Positions 1-8,337 of a stretch of 64,000 bases of DNA are shown piece after piece. The notes below the pieces were generated by a model. That model made no database searches. It saw only the letters and a list, made by a program, of their open reading frames with translations, and was not told the DNA's origin. The first letter of the stretch is position 1, and the number at the start of each line of letters is the position of its first letter. The position numbers and the translations under genes were made by a program. This DNA comes from Photobacterium kagoshimensis (GTDB taxonomy: Bacteria > Pseudomonadota > Gammaproteobacteria > Enterobacterales > Vibrionaceae): assembly GCF_050337045.1 (NCBI RefSeq), contig NZ_JAKJSO010000011.1, positions 248,001-312,000 of the forward strand, read 5' to 3'.

Positions 1-225
1 CCTGAACTAATAGATGCGTACTCAGAACTGATGAATGATACAAAGTACGTCAGCCATCAAATGATTGAAGAGCAGCACAAGGCATTTATTAACAACTTTC
101 CTAGGAAAGTTGATATAGCGATATCTCATCACCGCGACTCGCTCCCCCACATAATCATGCGCACACCAAAATACACACTTTTACGCGCATTAAAATGTAA
201 AATTAATCACTTTTATGCGCATTAA
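1..225 (+). CDS. 3' end of an unidentified gene, open at the left edge
   Basis: The frame is open from base 1 to the stop at 223-225, giving at least 74 codons, so this is probably the C-terminal end of a gene that starts outside the window. The visible part has a charged stretch containing MIEEQHKAFINN. The last 15 or so codons run through the first two GCGC boxes described next, which makes the tail look like non-conserved sequence. I do not recognise the family. The frame may also be open only by chance. Confidence 0.35.
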   Translation, partial: PELIDAYSELMNDTKYVSHQMIEEQHKAFINNFPRKVDIAISHHRDSLPHIIMRTPKYTLLRALKCKINHFYAH

Positions 226-259
226 AAAGTTTAACCTTGCATTTTATCGCGCGTTTTTA
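176..259 (+). promoter_or_regulatory. Three GCGC-centred boxes at 32-bp intervals upstream of the ATPase gene
   Basis: Boxes 176-195 and 208-227 agree at 19 of 20 positions (form CACTTTTAYGCGCATTAAAA). A degenerate third copy occupies 240-259. Their GCGC cores start at 185, 217 and 249, exactly 32 bp apart or about three helical turns. A further GCGC with flanking A/T runs starts at 159. The array ends about 45 bp before the ATPase start, as expected for a cooperative operator. That it binds a regulator is inference. Confidence 0.45.
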
Positions 260-304
260 TGTAATAAACATCGACCATGAAATCGCTATCACTAAGGTGG
301 CCAG

Positions 305-1633
305 ATGAAACGAACACTGCTTGAGAATCTACTCACCTGGAAAGACAAGCCAACTAGGAAGCCTTTACTAATTGACGGTGCTAGACAAACTGGTAAAACA
401 TTCTTATTGCAGGAGCTATTAGGAAGCACATTCGAAAATGTCCTAAGGATCGATTTTTTAGAAAGCCCTGAGTTAATCGAAGCTTTTTCTGGTTCTCTCA
501 ATCCTGATGACATCATCACCAACATTGAACTCTTAACAGGACAAATCTTCGAACCATCTACAGATCTTCTAATTTTAGATGAAATTGGTGAATGCCCAAG
601 AGCGGTTACCGCTCTTAAATACTTTGCCGAAAAGGCTCCCAAAGCTTATGTGGCTGCAAGTGGTTCCAATATCGGATTGCTCACCTCCTTCCCTGTTGGA
701 AAAGTTGAACAACACAACTTAAGGCCACTGACTTTCAGGGAGTTTTTGTGGGCATCTGGAGAAAAAGCACTTCAAAAAGCGTTTGACCAAAAACTGAATT
801 CTTCTGCGGCTCATTCCAAGTTAATCGAGCGACTAACCGATTATTACTTCGTTGGCGGCATGCCTGAAGCCGTAAACTCGTGGTTCGAAAACTCTCAACT
901 CAGCATCATTGACCGAATTGAAGCCGTCTCTGAAGTCCATCGAAACTTAATTGAGGGCTACATGCGTGATTTCGGAAAATACTCTGGAAAAGTGGATGCG
1001 CAACTCATCGAATCTGTATTTAGAAGCATCCCAGCCCAGTTATCTTCGGTATTCGATGACTCCGTTAAACGGTTCAAATTCAAGGGAGTTCACGAACGCA
1101 AATCTCGTTATGCTGAATATGAAAGTGCAATCACATGGCTTCACAAATGTCGACTTGCGCTAAAGAATCACCCTATTGAAGGACAACCTCGCTCTCCCTT
1201 AGCTGCTTATCAGAAAGAAAATACGGTTAAACTATTTCTCTTTGATGTAGGGCTATTGAACCATATGCTCGGCACGGGATACCGTGAAATCAAACAGCAA
1301 GGCTATGAATACAAGGGATATGTCGCAGAAAACTATGTTCAACAGGAAATCACCGCACTAGGTATTGAACCAAGTTTCTCTTGGGGAGATGCAAGGGCTG
1401 AGATAGAGTTCGTCATCGCTGATGACCTAGGTCGTATTGTGCCTGTAGAAGTAAAGAGCGGTAAGCGAACTCGTGCAAAATCATTACAGTCTTACATCGA
1501 AAAGTGCAAGCCCCACAAGACGATCAAACTTACAGGCACTCAAGGCTCACCAGCAACAGAAACCAAACATATTGTCATGCCTTTGTACTACACAGAATAT
1601 TTGCTTGAGCACCTAAAGGGGGGCGATGACTGA
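305..1633 (+). CDS. AAA-type ATPase with DUF4143-like C-terminal region
   Basis: The 442-residue protein has an N-terminal P-loop (GARQTGKT, residues 25-32) and a Walker B segment (LLILDEIG, about residue 88). Its C-terminal region contains VPVEVKSGK, the E-x-K element of a PD-(D/E)xK-like fold, as in the DUF4143 family. These ATPases are widespread in mobile regions, but their role is mostly unknown. The start is supported by AAGGTGG at 294-300, 4 bases before ATG. The gene converges on the primase-helicase. Membership in an ATPase-nuclease-like family is clear; any defence or toxin role is inference. Confidence 0.85.
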   Translation: MKRTLLENLLTWKDKPTRKPLLIDGARQTGKTFLLQELLGSTFENVLRIDFLESPELIEAFSGSLNPDDIITNIELLTGQIFEPSTDLLILDEIGECPRAVTALKYFAEKAPKAYVAASGSNIGLLTSFPVGKVEQHNLRPLTFREFLWASGEKALQKAFDQKLNSSAAHSKLIERLTDYYFVGGMPEAVNSWFENSQLSIIDRIEAVSEVHRNLIEGYMRDFGKYSGKVDAQLIESVFRSIPAQLSSVFDDSVKRFKFKGVHERKSRYAEYESAITWLHKCRLALKNHPIEGQPRSPLAAYQKENTVKLFLFDVGLLNHMLGTGYREIKQQGYEYKGYVAENYVQQEITALGIEPSFSWGDARAEIEFVIADDLGRIVPVEVKSGKRTRAKSLQSYIEKCKPHKTIKLTGTQGSPATETKHIVMPLYYTEYLLEHLKGGDD

Positions 1634-1884
1634 AGGTTTGGAGGTATTAGTATTAGTTGTATGTGTGCTAGCGTATTTTCCAGAGATTGCCACTTACGAG
1701 CGTCACTGAAGCTTAAGCGATAAAAACGTCCCTGTTTGTAAATTGCGAACCGCACTTTACGAACCATTATCAATGTTTCTTCATGGATGGTCAGCCTACA
1801 ATCATGAGGAAACATTCCTTTTTTTGCTGCGGATAGCGGTAATGAAACTAACTCGACCAATTCAAACCGACAAAGTTTGGGCAT
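1588..1884 (-). CDS. Possible 98-residue protein downstream of the primase-helicase
   Basis: This frame begins 3 bases after the helicase stop on the same strand, so it could be translationally coupled, and it fills an otherwise empty gap. Its 3' end overlaps the convergent ATPase gene by 46 bp. No clear ribosome binding site is visible and I recognise no domain. It may be a chance frame. Confidence 0.25.
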   Translation of the reverse strand: MPKLCRFELVELVSLPLSAAKKGMFPHDCRLTIHEETLIMVRKVRFAIYKQGRFYRLSFSDARKWQSLENTLAHIQLILIPPNLQSSPPFRCSSKYSV

Positions 1885-1887
1885 AAG

Positions 1888-4224
1888 CTATATTAACAGT
1901 CCCTCTTCTGGAGCCTCCTCAAAACCCAAGGCACGATAACCTTTCTCTCTTTTCTTAAACATCCTCGACAACATTGGGATTTTCGGGTCGACGTAGTCGA
2001 TAACTTTAACTTCATCTTTCCCTTCAAACTCACGCTGAATTCGCCCCACATACTGAATAAGCGAACCTTTCCAGGATACTGGCAGTGCCAATATCAGCGT
2101 ATCTAATCTAGGTAAGTCGAAGCCTTCTCCAATAAAGCGCCCAGTAGCAACAAGTACTTCGGTGGTTGCTAGTTTTGCCATAACTTCCGCTTGCTGCTTT
2201 TTTTTCATAGCTCCAACAAGCATTTGGTGGTTAAGTCCAGTATCCTCTAACATCCTAGAAATGATATTGGCGTGCTCTCTTCGCTCTGTTAATACAATGG
2301 GAACTTTTCCTTTAGCAACTTCATTTTTGATGTCATCAACTATGACCTTGTTACGTTCAGAGTGCAGCATCAACCAGCGATATACATCGGATATATGCGG
2401 TTTAGGCTCATCAGAAACCAAATTTAGAGGGACTTCAAATGATAAGACTTTCTTTTCCAATCGCTGGACTAACCGAGCTCCTTGATCGGACTTGATGCTA
2501 TGCCTAATCTTACCCGCCTGCATGAAGATAATCGGTTGATGCCCGTCTCGTCGCTCTAAGGTAGCACTTATACCAACAATAAACTTGGCATGGGATTCAG
2601 ATAAAACTCGTTCAAATTGAGGTGCGGATAAATGATGGCACTCATCGACGATTATTTGCCCATAACCCTGAACCAATTTATTAACGCTGTTGTCACTTCT
2701 ATTGACCAAACTTTGATACGTCGCAATATCGATCTGCCCCGTGGGCTTCTTCTTGCTTCCAGTCCACACACCAACCTCAACACCCTGAGCAAAGACCTTT
2801 AATCTCTCTTCCCACTGCTCGACGAGTTGTTTATTGTGAACCAGCACTAAAGTATTAACCTTCCTTTGGCATATCAGGCCAATCGCGGTAATCGTTTTGC
2901 CGAACGCTGTAGGCGCATGAAGCACACCATTCTCATATTGAAGAAGTATATCGACAGCTTTACGTTGTGCAGAACGCAGAGAACCGACAAATGTGATAGT
3001 CGCTAGTTGCTTCCCTTTAACTCTCTTATCTTCTAGCTGTAACGACATACCATAAGAAGAACAGATATCCTCCAAATCATCCAAGCACCCTCTAGGCAAA
3101 CTCAAGTAGCCACTGTCTATCTCCGCTAGACAAATAAACCGAGCAATGCCATTTGTCGATAAGCGCAATCCCTGAGCTTTGAAGAATTTAGGATTTGAGA
3201 AAGATGCGATTTTCTTTAACTGAGCAATTAATGGGTTAGGAAGACTAGACAGCGGAATATAGAGTCTATTAGCGATGACCACTTGCAACACTTTAGGGCA
3301 ATCCTCTATGACAATTCTAGTTGGTAGCGAGCGCTCCCAGGGGACTTGCTGGCTGCTGTCAGCCGATGTTTGCTCTTGGTGTTCATAACTGTTCAAAAGC
3401 GCTTCAACTTTTACACGTGGAACACGCTGTGTTGAAAACAGAGCAGCCCATTGATCGACAAAAGCAACAAAGGACTGATCAACAAATGTAGAGTTTCCAC
3501 ATGAACGTGATTGCTTTTGCAATGGCAAAGCTATTAGATTACCGATCCCCCCTACGGGCAGAACATCTTGGTTAGGAAAAAGCCTATCGTAAGACTCAAA
3601 AGATAAAGCCCCATGAATTTTCATCGCTTCATCTAATAGAAAAAAGCCCATCTGACGAGCTAGCTTGGCTTCTATGGCTTGCTCGAAGAAAATCCACACG
3701 TGTGCCCCATTCCCTGACCTTGATCGCTCTAGTAGACAATCAATTCCATTTTGTTGGCATGCATCAACATAGGCTTTTGACGCTAATTGCCAATCGCTTT
3801 TGTCGAAATCAACAGCTAACAACCAACATGTGTTGTTTGGTTGCATTGGGTATAAGCCAATAACTTCTTGTCCTACTAGGTGATTGTAGAGTGCTTCTTC
3901 ATCTAGTGGTTTAAACGCCTGGTTGGGACACTCCAAACATTTTACTTTAGGTTTGTTGCAGAGCCCTTGCTGCCATTCATTAAAGCAAGCAACTGCATAA
4001 CCACTTCTCCCTTTATTGTTCTGCCAACGATGCGCGTAACATTTTTCATTCCCTTTAAAGTAGCTCTTAAATAAAGCGATCTTTTGATCTGGAGAATATT
4101 CCTTTGGGGCACTCGCCACGACGCTATCGCCTTGAGCTAGCAAAGATTGACGACGCTGTTCTAAGTGGCTTAACTTTGCCCTTAACTCTAAGATCTGCTG
4201 TTCAATCTTTTCAAGCTCATTCAT
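1888..4224 (-). CDS. TOTE-type archaeo-eukaryotic primase fused to a superfamily 2 helicase
   Basis: The protein has 778 residues. A short coiled coil (1-30) is followed by a Cys-containing insert (CNKPKVKCLEC, about 89-99) and an archaeo-eukaryotic primase domain. That domain shows DFD at 139-141, SGNGAHVWIFF at 170-180 and GGIGNLIALPLQ at 225-236, the pattern of primase domains in TOTE conflict systems. The C-terminal half is a DEAD/DEAH-type helicase, with Walker A APTAFGKT (about 436), DECHH (about 526) and motif VI YVGRIQREF (about 726). I chose ATG 4224 over GTG 4254 because the protein then starts with the coiled coil and has GGGA upstream. It is divergent from the CoiA-like gene. A role in DNA repair or anti-element conflict is inferred from the family. 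Confidence 0.85.
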   Translation of the reverse strand: MNELEKIEQQILELRAKLSHLEQRRQSLLAQGDSVVASAPKEYSPDQKIALFKSYFKGNEKCYAHRWQNNKGRSGYAVACFNEWQQGLCNKPKVKCLECPNQAFKPLDEEALYNHLVGQEVIGLYPMQPNNTCWLLAVDFDKSDWQLASKAYVDACQQNGIDCLLERSRSGNGAHVWIFFEQAIEAKLARQMGFFLLDEAMKIHGALSFESYDRLFPNQDVLPVGGIGNLIALPLQKQSRSCGNSTFVDQSFVAFVDQWAALFSTQRVPRVKVEALLNSYEHQEQTSADSSQQVPWERSLPTRIVIEDCPKVLQVVIANRLYIPLSSLPNPLIAQLKKIASFSNPKFFKAQGLRLSTNGIARFICLAEIDSGYLSLPRGCLDDLEDICSSYGMSLQLEDKRVKGKQLATITFVGSLRSAQRKAVDILLQYENGVLHAPTAFGKTITAIGLICQRKVNTLVLVHNKQLVEQWEERLKVFAQGVEVGVWTGSKKKPTGQIDIATYQSLVNRSDNSVNKLVQGYGQIIVDECHHLSAPQFERVLSESHAKFIVGISATLERRDGHQPIIFMQAGKIRHSIKSDQGARLVQRLEKKVLSFEVPLNLVSDEPKPHISDVYRWLMLHSERNKVIVDDIKNEVAKGKVPIVLTERREHANIISRMLEDTGLNHQMLVGAMKKKQQAEVMAKLATTEVLVATGRFIGEGFDLPRLDTLILALPVSWKGSLIQYVGRIQREFEGKDEVKVIDYVDPKIPMLSRMFKKREKGYRALGFEEAPEEGLLI

Positions 4225-4366
4225 ATTTAGTCCCAGCGTCAGGTCTGACAACACAAATCAATACATATCAAGCTATTAGCATTATTGCCAACTGCCTAAC
4301 ATATTGACCAAGCTTTCTAACTTATTATGATGCCAATATCCCAAAAATTTAAAGCACAAGGGCCAC

Positions 4367-5305
4367 ATGACACTGCAACACGTTCCTTTTGGTTTGAGAA
4401 TCAGAGACCGTTCCTTCGTGGATGTCTCTGATGTTGTTCGCGGAAAGAGATGTGGCTGTATCTGCCCATCCTGTCACACTCCACTCATAGCCCGACAAGG
4501 AGAGGAGAAACAGTGGCACTTTGCTCATGCAACCCGCAAAGTAGATAACACCGATAAAGAGTGTGATTTTTCCTTCTTTGTTTCCGTCAGAATGATGGCA
4601 AGGCAAGTTATCGAAACAGGTATTAGGATCGCTCTCCCAGAGTACAAGTGCACAGTAGCTCGTCAGGCTAAAGGAACTCAGTTCAAAGAAAAATTTCTGG
4701 TAGCAAAACAAACAACTATCGAACTAGAAGACGTACATAAGGAAGCACCGTTTTCAAATTGTATTGTCGACATTGTTGGTAAGGTTCAAGGCTTCTCTTT
4801 TGTCATATACTTTACCCATCCAAGTCGACCACTCCCTACGGGGCTTGATGTATCCAATAACCAAAAAAGTGCTGTGCTAGAAATTAAACTCGATGATACA
4901 CATTACTTGTTCAAAGAAGATAGAACTGGAACTCGGCAGCTAGATAGGCTGAAGCACTTTCTACAGAATGACCTGTCGTCTAAGAGTTGGGTATTTCATC
5001 CACGAAAAGCGTCAATGCAGAAAGCAGCATATCAACGTTTGAACTCGGCTATCGCTAGCTATCAACCCAAATCTCACTCAACAACTAGTCACTCTAGTTC
5101 TAGAGACCGTTCATCCTCTCTACACAGCGACCCTTGGCTTATGCCAAGAAACAAGCCGATAGCTCCTCCGCCACCGATACCAAAAAAAACAGCAACATTC
5201 GAATGCATCATGTGTAACTGCCAATGGCAAGCTTCATTACCAGGGCAACCTACCTGCCCCAAATGTCATAGTCATTTGTATGCTAGTGAAATCTCTTCGA
5301 GATAA
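4367..5305 (+). CDS. Competence CoiA-like nuclease family protein
   Basis: The N-terminal 60 residues carry the CoiA-type zinc-binding module: CICPSCHTPLIARQGEEKQW followed by HFAHA. The middle region has IVDIVGK and, further on, AVLEIKL, which fit the D and E-x-K positions of a PD-(D/E)xK nuclease. A second zinc ribbon (CIMCNC then CPKCH) closes the 312-residue protein. CoiA is linked to DNA processing in competence. Here the gene is divergent from a primase-helicase and about 140 bp from it, so a joint role in processing foreign DNA is plausible but inferred. The ribosome binding site is weak (AAGGG). Confidence 0.75.
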   Translation: MTLQHVPFGLRIRDRSFVDVSDVVRGKRCGCICPSCHTPLIARQGEEKQWHFAHATRKVDNTDKECDFSFFVSVRMMARQVIETGIRIALPEYKCTVARQAKGTQFKEKFLVAKQTTIELEDVHKEAPFSNCIVDIVGKVQGFSFVIYFTHPSRPLPTGLDVSNNQKSAVLEIKLDDTHYLFKEDRTGTRQLDRLKHFLQNDLSSKSWVFHPRKASMQKAAYQRLNSAIASYQPKSHSTTSHSSSRDRSSSLHSDPWLMPRNKPIAPPPPIPKKTATFECIMCNCQWQASLPGQPTCPKCHSHLYASEISSR

Positions 5306-5424
5306 AGACACATCAAGTGTTCATTTTCTTCCCCCGTTCATTTTTTATGAACAAACTAAAAAAATGAACAGAACCTGATACTCCCAGCTTTTGTTTCTCA
5401 GGCTCAAGCTCTTTAAATAACTAA

Positions 5425-5668
5425 TGAGTAGTTAAGGTTTCATAAATGAAGAAAAATCAAGATAATGAGTAGTTCAAGTATCATTAGTGGCAAATACGCC
5501 TTCCAATCAACCACTAGGACACAATACTGTATGCTCCGCACTACCATGCTAATTTGAACAACGAGCGGATCTCTAAACTAGAAGCCTAAACAAGCTCTCT
5601 CACCTACTATGCGTAAAAACTTACACATTAATTGATAAAACCAAGAATTATGAGTACTATACTACTCA
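5425..5668 (+). promoter_or_regulatory. hipA promoter and three 18-bp candidate HipB operators
   Basis: Three sites share the form TGAGTA-N9-TCA: 5425-5442, 5466-5483 and 5651-5668. The last is the best dyad, TGAGTA(CTATAC)TACTCA. A promoter is visible with TTGATA (5632-5637), a 17-bp spacer and TACTAT (5655-5660), so operator 3 covers the -10 box. The two upstream sites are 41 bp apart. This is the layout of an autoregulated toxin-antitoxin operon. The rest of the gap from 5306 to 5688 holds only a hairpin after the CoiA-like gene (GTTCAT/ATGAAC, 5336-5352). Confidence 0.6.
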
Positions 5669-5688
5669 TAGATAGAGTGGAGTCCTCA

Positions 5689-7050
5689 ATGGAAGAATTA
5701 AACATACAAGCCTTTATCAAAGGTGAATGGCTAGACATTGCTGTCATTTCATTCCCGAAAAGTGAACAGAACAACTTCCGAGTGACTGAACTCAATTACC
5801 TCGGAGACTACGCATTAGAACATCATGAAAAAGATGACCTACACGCCGTATCAATGAACCTGCCTGTATCTTTTTTCTTTGACGACATGGGGAGACCTGG
5901 ATGGCTAACTTTTCTTGATGACATCATGCCAAGTGGAGCAAGCAGACGCTATTGGGTCAAACACCTAGACATTGAAGACCTTTCAATTGATGAACAAGAC
6001 TATGTCTTACTAAAGTTTGGCACAATGTCGCCTATCGGCAACTTGCGAGTAAAAGACTCTCTACCAGAACGTTATGAAGAGTCAGATACCCTCTACTTTT
6101 CTCTAGACGATGTAAAAAATCGCGCAAGTGACTTTTTAGATTACGCTCAACAAAGAGGGGCTGCGGCTGGCGGTGCGACAGGCGCAGGAGGTGAAGCTCC
6201 AAAACTAATCTTGCGTTGCTCTAAAGAAATCACAGAGCCAAGTAAGATATGGATCGATCCTTATCAAGATGATAACACCAACCAAGATCTACACTATTTA
6301 GTCAAGTATCCTAGAGGCTCAAGAAGCACTGTTGACTGCAATATTCTTCGAGCTGAGTTCCATTATTATCACGAACTCACCACTATGGGTTTTGATACCA
6401 TCACAATCCAAAATATGCGATTAGAAGAAGGATTAAACTACCCTTCTTTATGGTTGCCTAGGTTTGATATTCGTTTTAACGAAAAGCAACAGATTGAAAA
6501 GTTCGGAATGGAGTCTGTCTACTCCATTTTGAATAAAGGTGCAGGCGTTACTCTAGAGCATGAAGCGACGATTAGAACGTTAATTGAAAAAATCACCCAT
6601 AGTCATATGGTGCAAAATCAAGGGTATGACTTTGATGTTCAGAGCTTTGTTGTAGAGTGGGTAAAGAGAGACTTACTCAACATCCTATTTGGCAATAGTG
6701 ACAACCACGGTAGAAACACCTCATTCTTAAAAGGTGATGGTTATATTAAATTAGCCCCAATCTACGACTTTGCTCCAATGAAAGCCGATCCAGAAGGTAT
6801 TCCAAGAACGACAAAATGGAAAACCCCACTAGAAGTTGGAGGCACTTACAATTTTATCGGTATTGCAGAATCACTGTCTGACCTTGTGCCGAGTGAGCTC
6901 TTACTGAGCGAGCTTAAAGATACCGCAGAAAAATGTCTGGATCTTAAAGAAAGACTGATTGCTCGTGGGGTTCCAGAGCAGATCATTAAAATGCCAGCTA
7001 TTGGATTAAATCATATCCCTGAAAAATTGAAAAAATGGGGGCTGTTATGA
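5689..7050 (+). CDS. hipA: HipA-family serine/threonine kinase toxin
   Basis: The 453-residue protein has HipA kinase features. These are a glycine-rich loop (GAAAGGATGAGGEAPK, about 157-172), a lysine in HYLVKYP (206), the catalytic loop GNSDNHGRN (335-343) and a metal-binding YDFAPM (359-364). HipA kinases phosphorylate translation components such as glutamyl-tRNA synthetase and cause growth arrest; the target of this one is unknown. The glycine-rich loop differs from that of E. coli HipA. Start ATG 5689 is chosen because GTGGAG lies 6 bases upstream; an upstream ATG at 5632 would place the promoter inside the gene. The gene overlaps hipB by 16 bases. The toxin precedes the antitoxin, the reverse of E. 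coli hipBA. Confidence 0.85.
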   Translation: MEELNIQAFIKGEWLDIAVISFPKSEQNNFRVTELNYLGDYALEHHEKDDLHAVSMNLPVSFFFDDMGRPGWLTFLDDIMPSGASRRYWVKHLDIEDLSIDEQDYVLLKFGTMSPIGNLRVKDSLPERYEESDTLYFSLDDVKNRASDFLDYAQQRGAAAGGATGAGGEAPKLILRCSKEITEPSKIWIDPYQDDNTNQDLHYLVKYPRGSRSTVDCNILRAEFHYYHELTTMGFDTITIQNMRLEEGLNYPSLWLPRFDIRFNEKQQIEKFGMESVYSILNKGAGVTLEHEATIRTLIEKITHSHMVQNQGYDFDVQSFVVEWVKRDLLNILFGNSDNHGRNTSFLKGDGYIKLAPIYDFAPMKADPEGIPRTTKWKTPLEVGGTYNFIGIAESLSDLVPSELLLSELKDTAEKCLDLKERLIARGVPEQIIKMPAIGLNHIPEKLKKWGLL

Positions 7051-7517
7051 GCAATAATAACAAGTCATCTAAAGAGTCTATAAATGATGTCGTTAATCGT
7101 CTCCGACATAATCGCAAACAGGTCTCTAGTCCTCACAATACGAACAGTGACGTCAACGTAAAGGCTGATACTGTTAACCTCGGAGGTCGCACTTCTCAAA
7201 GGGCATCAAAAAAGACTCTACCTCCAAAAGCAACCGAACGCAGCAGGATAGTAAATCAAATAGTTAAACAACTATTGTTCGGCGAACTAACCCAAGGTCA
7301 GGCACTGAAAGAGCTTCGGATCAATGTGTTAGGTTTAAAGCAAGATGTTTACGCAAGGCTCGTAGATGTGTCCCGAAAAACCCTCTCTGATATAGAGAAT
7401 GATCGTGGTAACTACAAAACAGATATATTGAATAAAGTCTTCAAACCTTTTGGTCTAAAAGTTGGTCTAATCCCGTCCTCATCGAGTATGCTAAACTCAT
7501 TGCTCGATAATAACTGA
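7035..7517 (+). CDS. hipB: HipB-like antitoxin with Xre-type helix-turn-helix
   Basis: This 160-residue protein starts inside the 3' end of hipA, which implies translational coupling. A polar, probably disordered N-terminal segment of about 70 residues precedes a DNA-binding domain (about 85-150). The helix-turn-helix contains LKQDVYARLVDVSRKTLSDI, followed by a typical Xre end. E. coli HipB has 88 residues, so the long N-terminal tail is unusual and may be the part that contacts the toxin. It probably binds the TGAGTA-N9-TCA sites upstream of hipA. Confidence 0.8.
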   Translation: MGAVMSNNNKSSKESINDVVNRLRHNRKQVSSPHNTNSDVNVKADTVNLGGRTSQRASKKTLPPKATERSRIVNQIVKQLLFGELTQGQALKELRINVLGLKQDVYARLVDVSRKTLSDIENDRGNYKTDILNKVFKPFGLKVGLIPSSSSMLNSLLDNN

Positions 7518-7601
7518 TCACCTACTGATAGCTAACGGTCGCAGATAATTTTAAGATTATTTTGCTATAATTTCGCCAGTCCGTAATAGCTAAAAGTTAT
7601 A

Positions 7602-7737
7602 TTTGGACGGGGGTTCAGTTCCTTTTGAAGTAGGATTTTCATGTAACATTCAATGTAACACTAAATTCAAACAACCGTTTTAAACCATTGAATCCTATAC
7701 AAATGAGACAACCATTCAACTCCCGCCAGCGCTACCA
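7602..7737 (+). other. Two fragments resembling the 3' end of tmRNA (ssrA): candidate island attachment junction
   Basis: TTTGGACGGGGGTTCA (7602-7617) and TTCAACTCCCGCCAGC (7715-7730) together match the T-arm and acceptor end of vibrio tmRNA as I remember it. About 97 bp separate them, and the second is followed by GCTACCA and a terminator. An island integrated at the 3' end of ssrA would leave such a displaced fragment at its far end. Direct repeats ATGTAACA (7641 and 7653) lie in between and could be arm-type sites. The rest of 7518-7601 holds no gene. The match is from memory, so this is tentative. Confidence 0.4.
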
Positions 7738-7746
7738 AACGTTTGA

Positions 7747-7776
7747 AAACGGGACATCTTCGGGTGTCCCGTTTTT
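7747..7776 (+). terminator. Rho-independent terminator
   Basis: A perfect stem AAACGGGACA/TGTCCCGTTT with an 8-base loop is followed by T residues. It sits directly after the tRNA-like CCA end and is consistent with a displaced ssrA terminator. Confidence 0.75.
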
Positions 7777-8337
7777 GTATCTGCAATAAACCAAAGACTA
7801 ACCCTTGTTAAGCATCAATCTGATTTCCTATCGTAAAGCCTTTCAACACCAGCACCATGCAAATATATTTGCACAAATCTTGCAACAAATGTTGCCACCT
7901 TTTCACATTACCAATCACCAGCAGCTAAGGCATCACAACTTCAATACCAACCCAAACAGAAAACAAACACACAATAACATGCGAACCTCAACATCAAACA
8001 CCCTTTGTGATTTGCTTAAAAATGCCATTTAACATCATCAGAAAAGGTAAAAGCGGCTATTTATCATTCGATCTGGTGGGCTAAAACCTAACAAAAACCA
8101 ACTAAAACGGAAAAAAGTTCGCAACCGTCCCAATATCTACATTTACCCATCGCATATTTTTGCGTCAGATCACACAACCAAAAACCACACATGATCAACA
8201 TCAAACTATTGAGATTCGATATCGAACACCCCTTTCATTATCTCTTCATGCATATTATTTTGTGCCCACACAACAAAGATGCAATTAATTTTGCACCCTT
8301 GAGAGAGTATAACTTACTAAACAATTGGATTGTTAAA
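7777..8337 (+). promoter_or_regulatory. 560-bp leader of the permease operon with a candidate CRP site
   Basis: No convincing gene is present; the frames here have A/C-rich low-complexity composition. The sequence at 8159-8174 (TTTGC-N6-TCACA) matches the CRP consensus perfectly in its right half and at 3 of 5 in its left half. It lies about 165 bp upstream of the permease start, so control by CRP is possible but weakly supported. Confidence 0.35.

Noticed and set aside
176..259. CRISPR array suggested by 32-bp periodicity
   Set aside because: Only three degenerate 20-bp units with 12-bp gaps; there is no spacer-length sequence and no cas gene.
7602..7737. A complete tRNA gene at the GCTACCA end
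   Set aside because: The T-stem cannot form across the intervening segment and no anticodon or D arm lies upstream; only fragments of a tRNA-like end are present.
7805..8032. 75-residue plus-strand frame before the permease gene
   Set aside because: Composition is low-complexity (His, Gln, Asn, Thr), there is no ribosome binding site and it lies in an A/C-rich leader.
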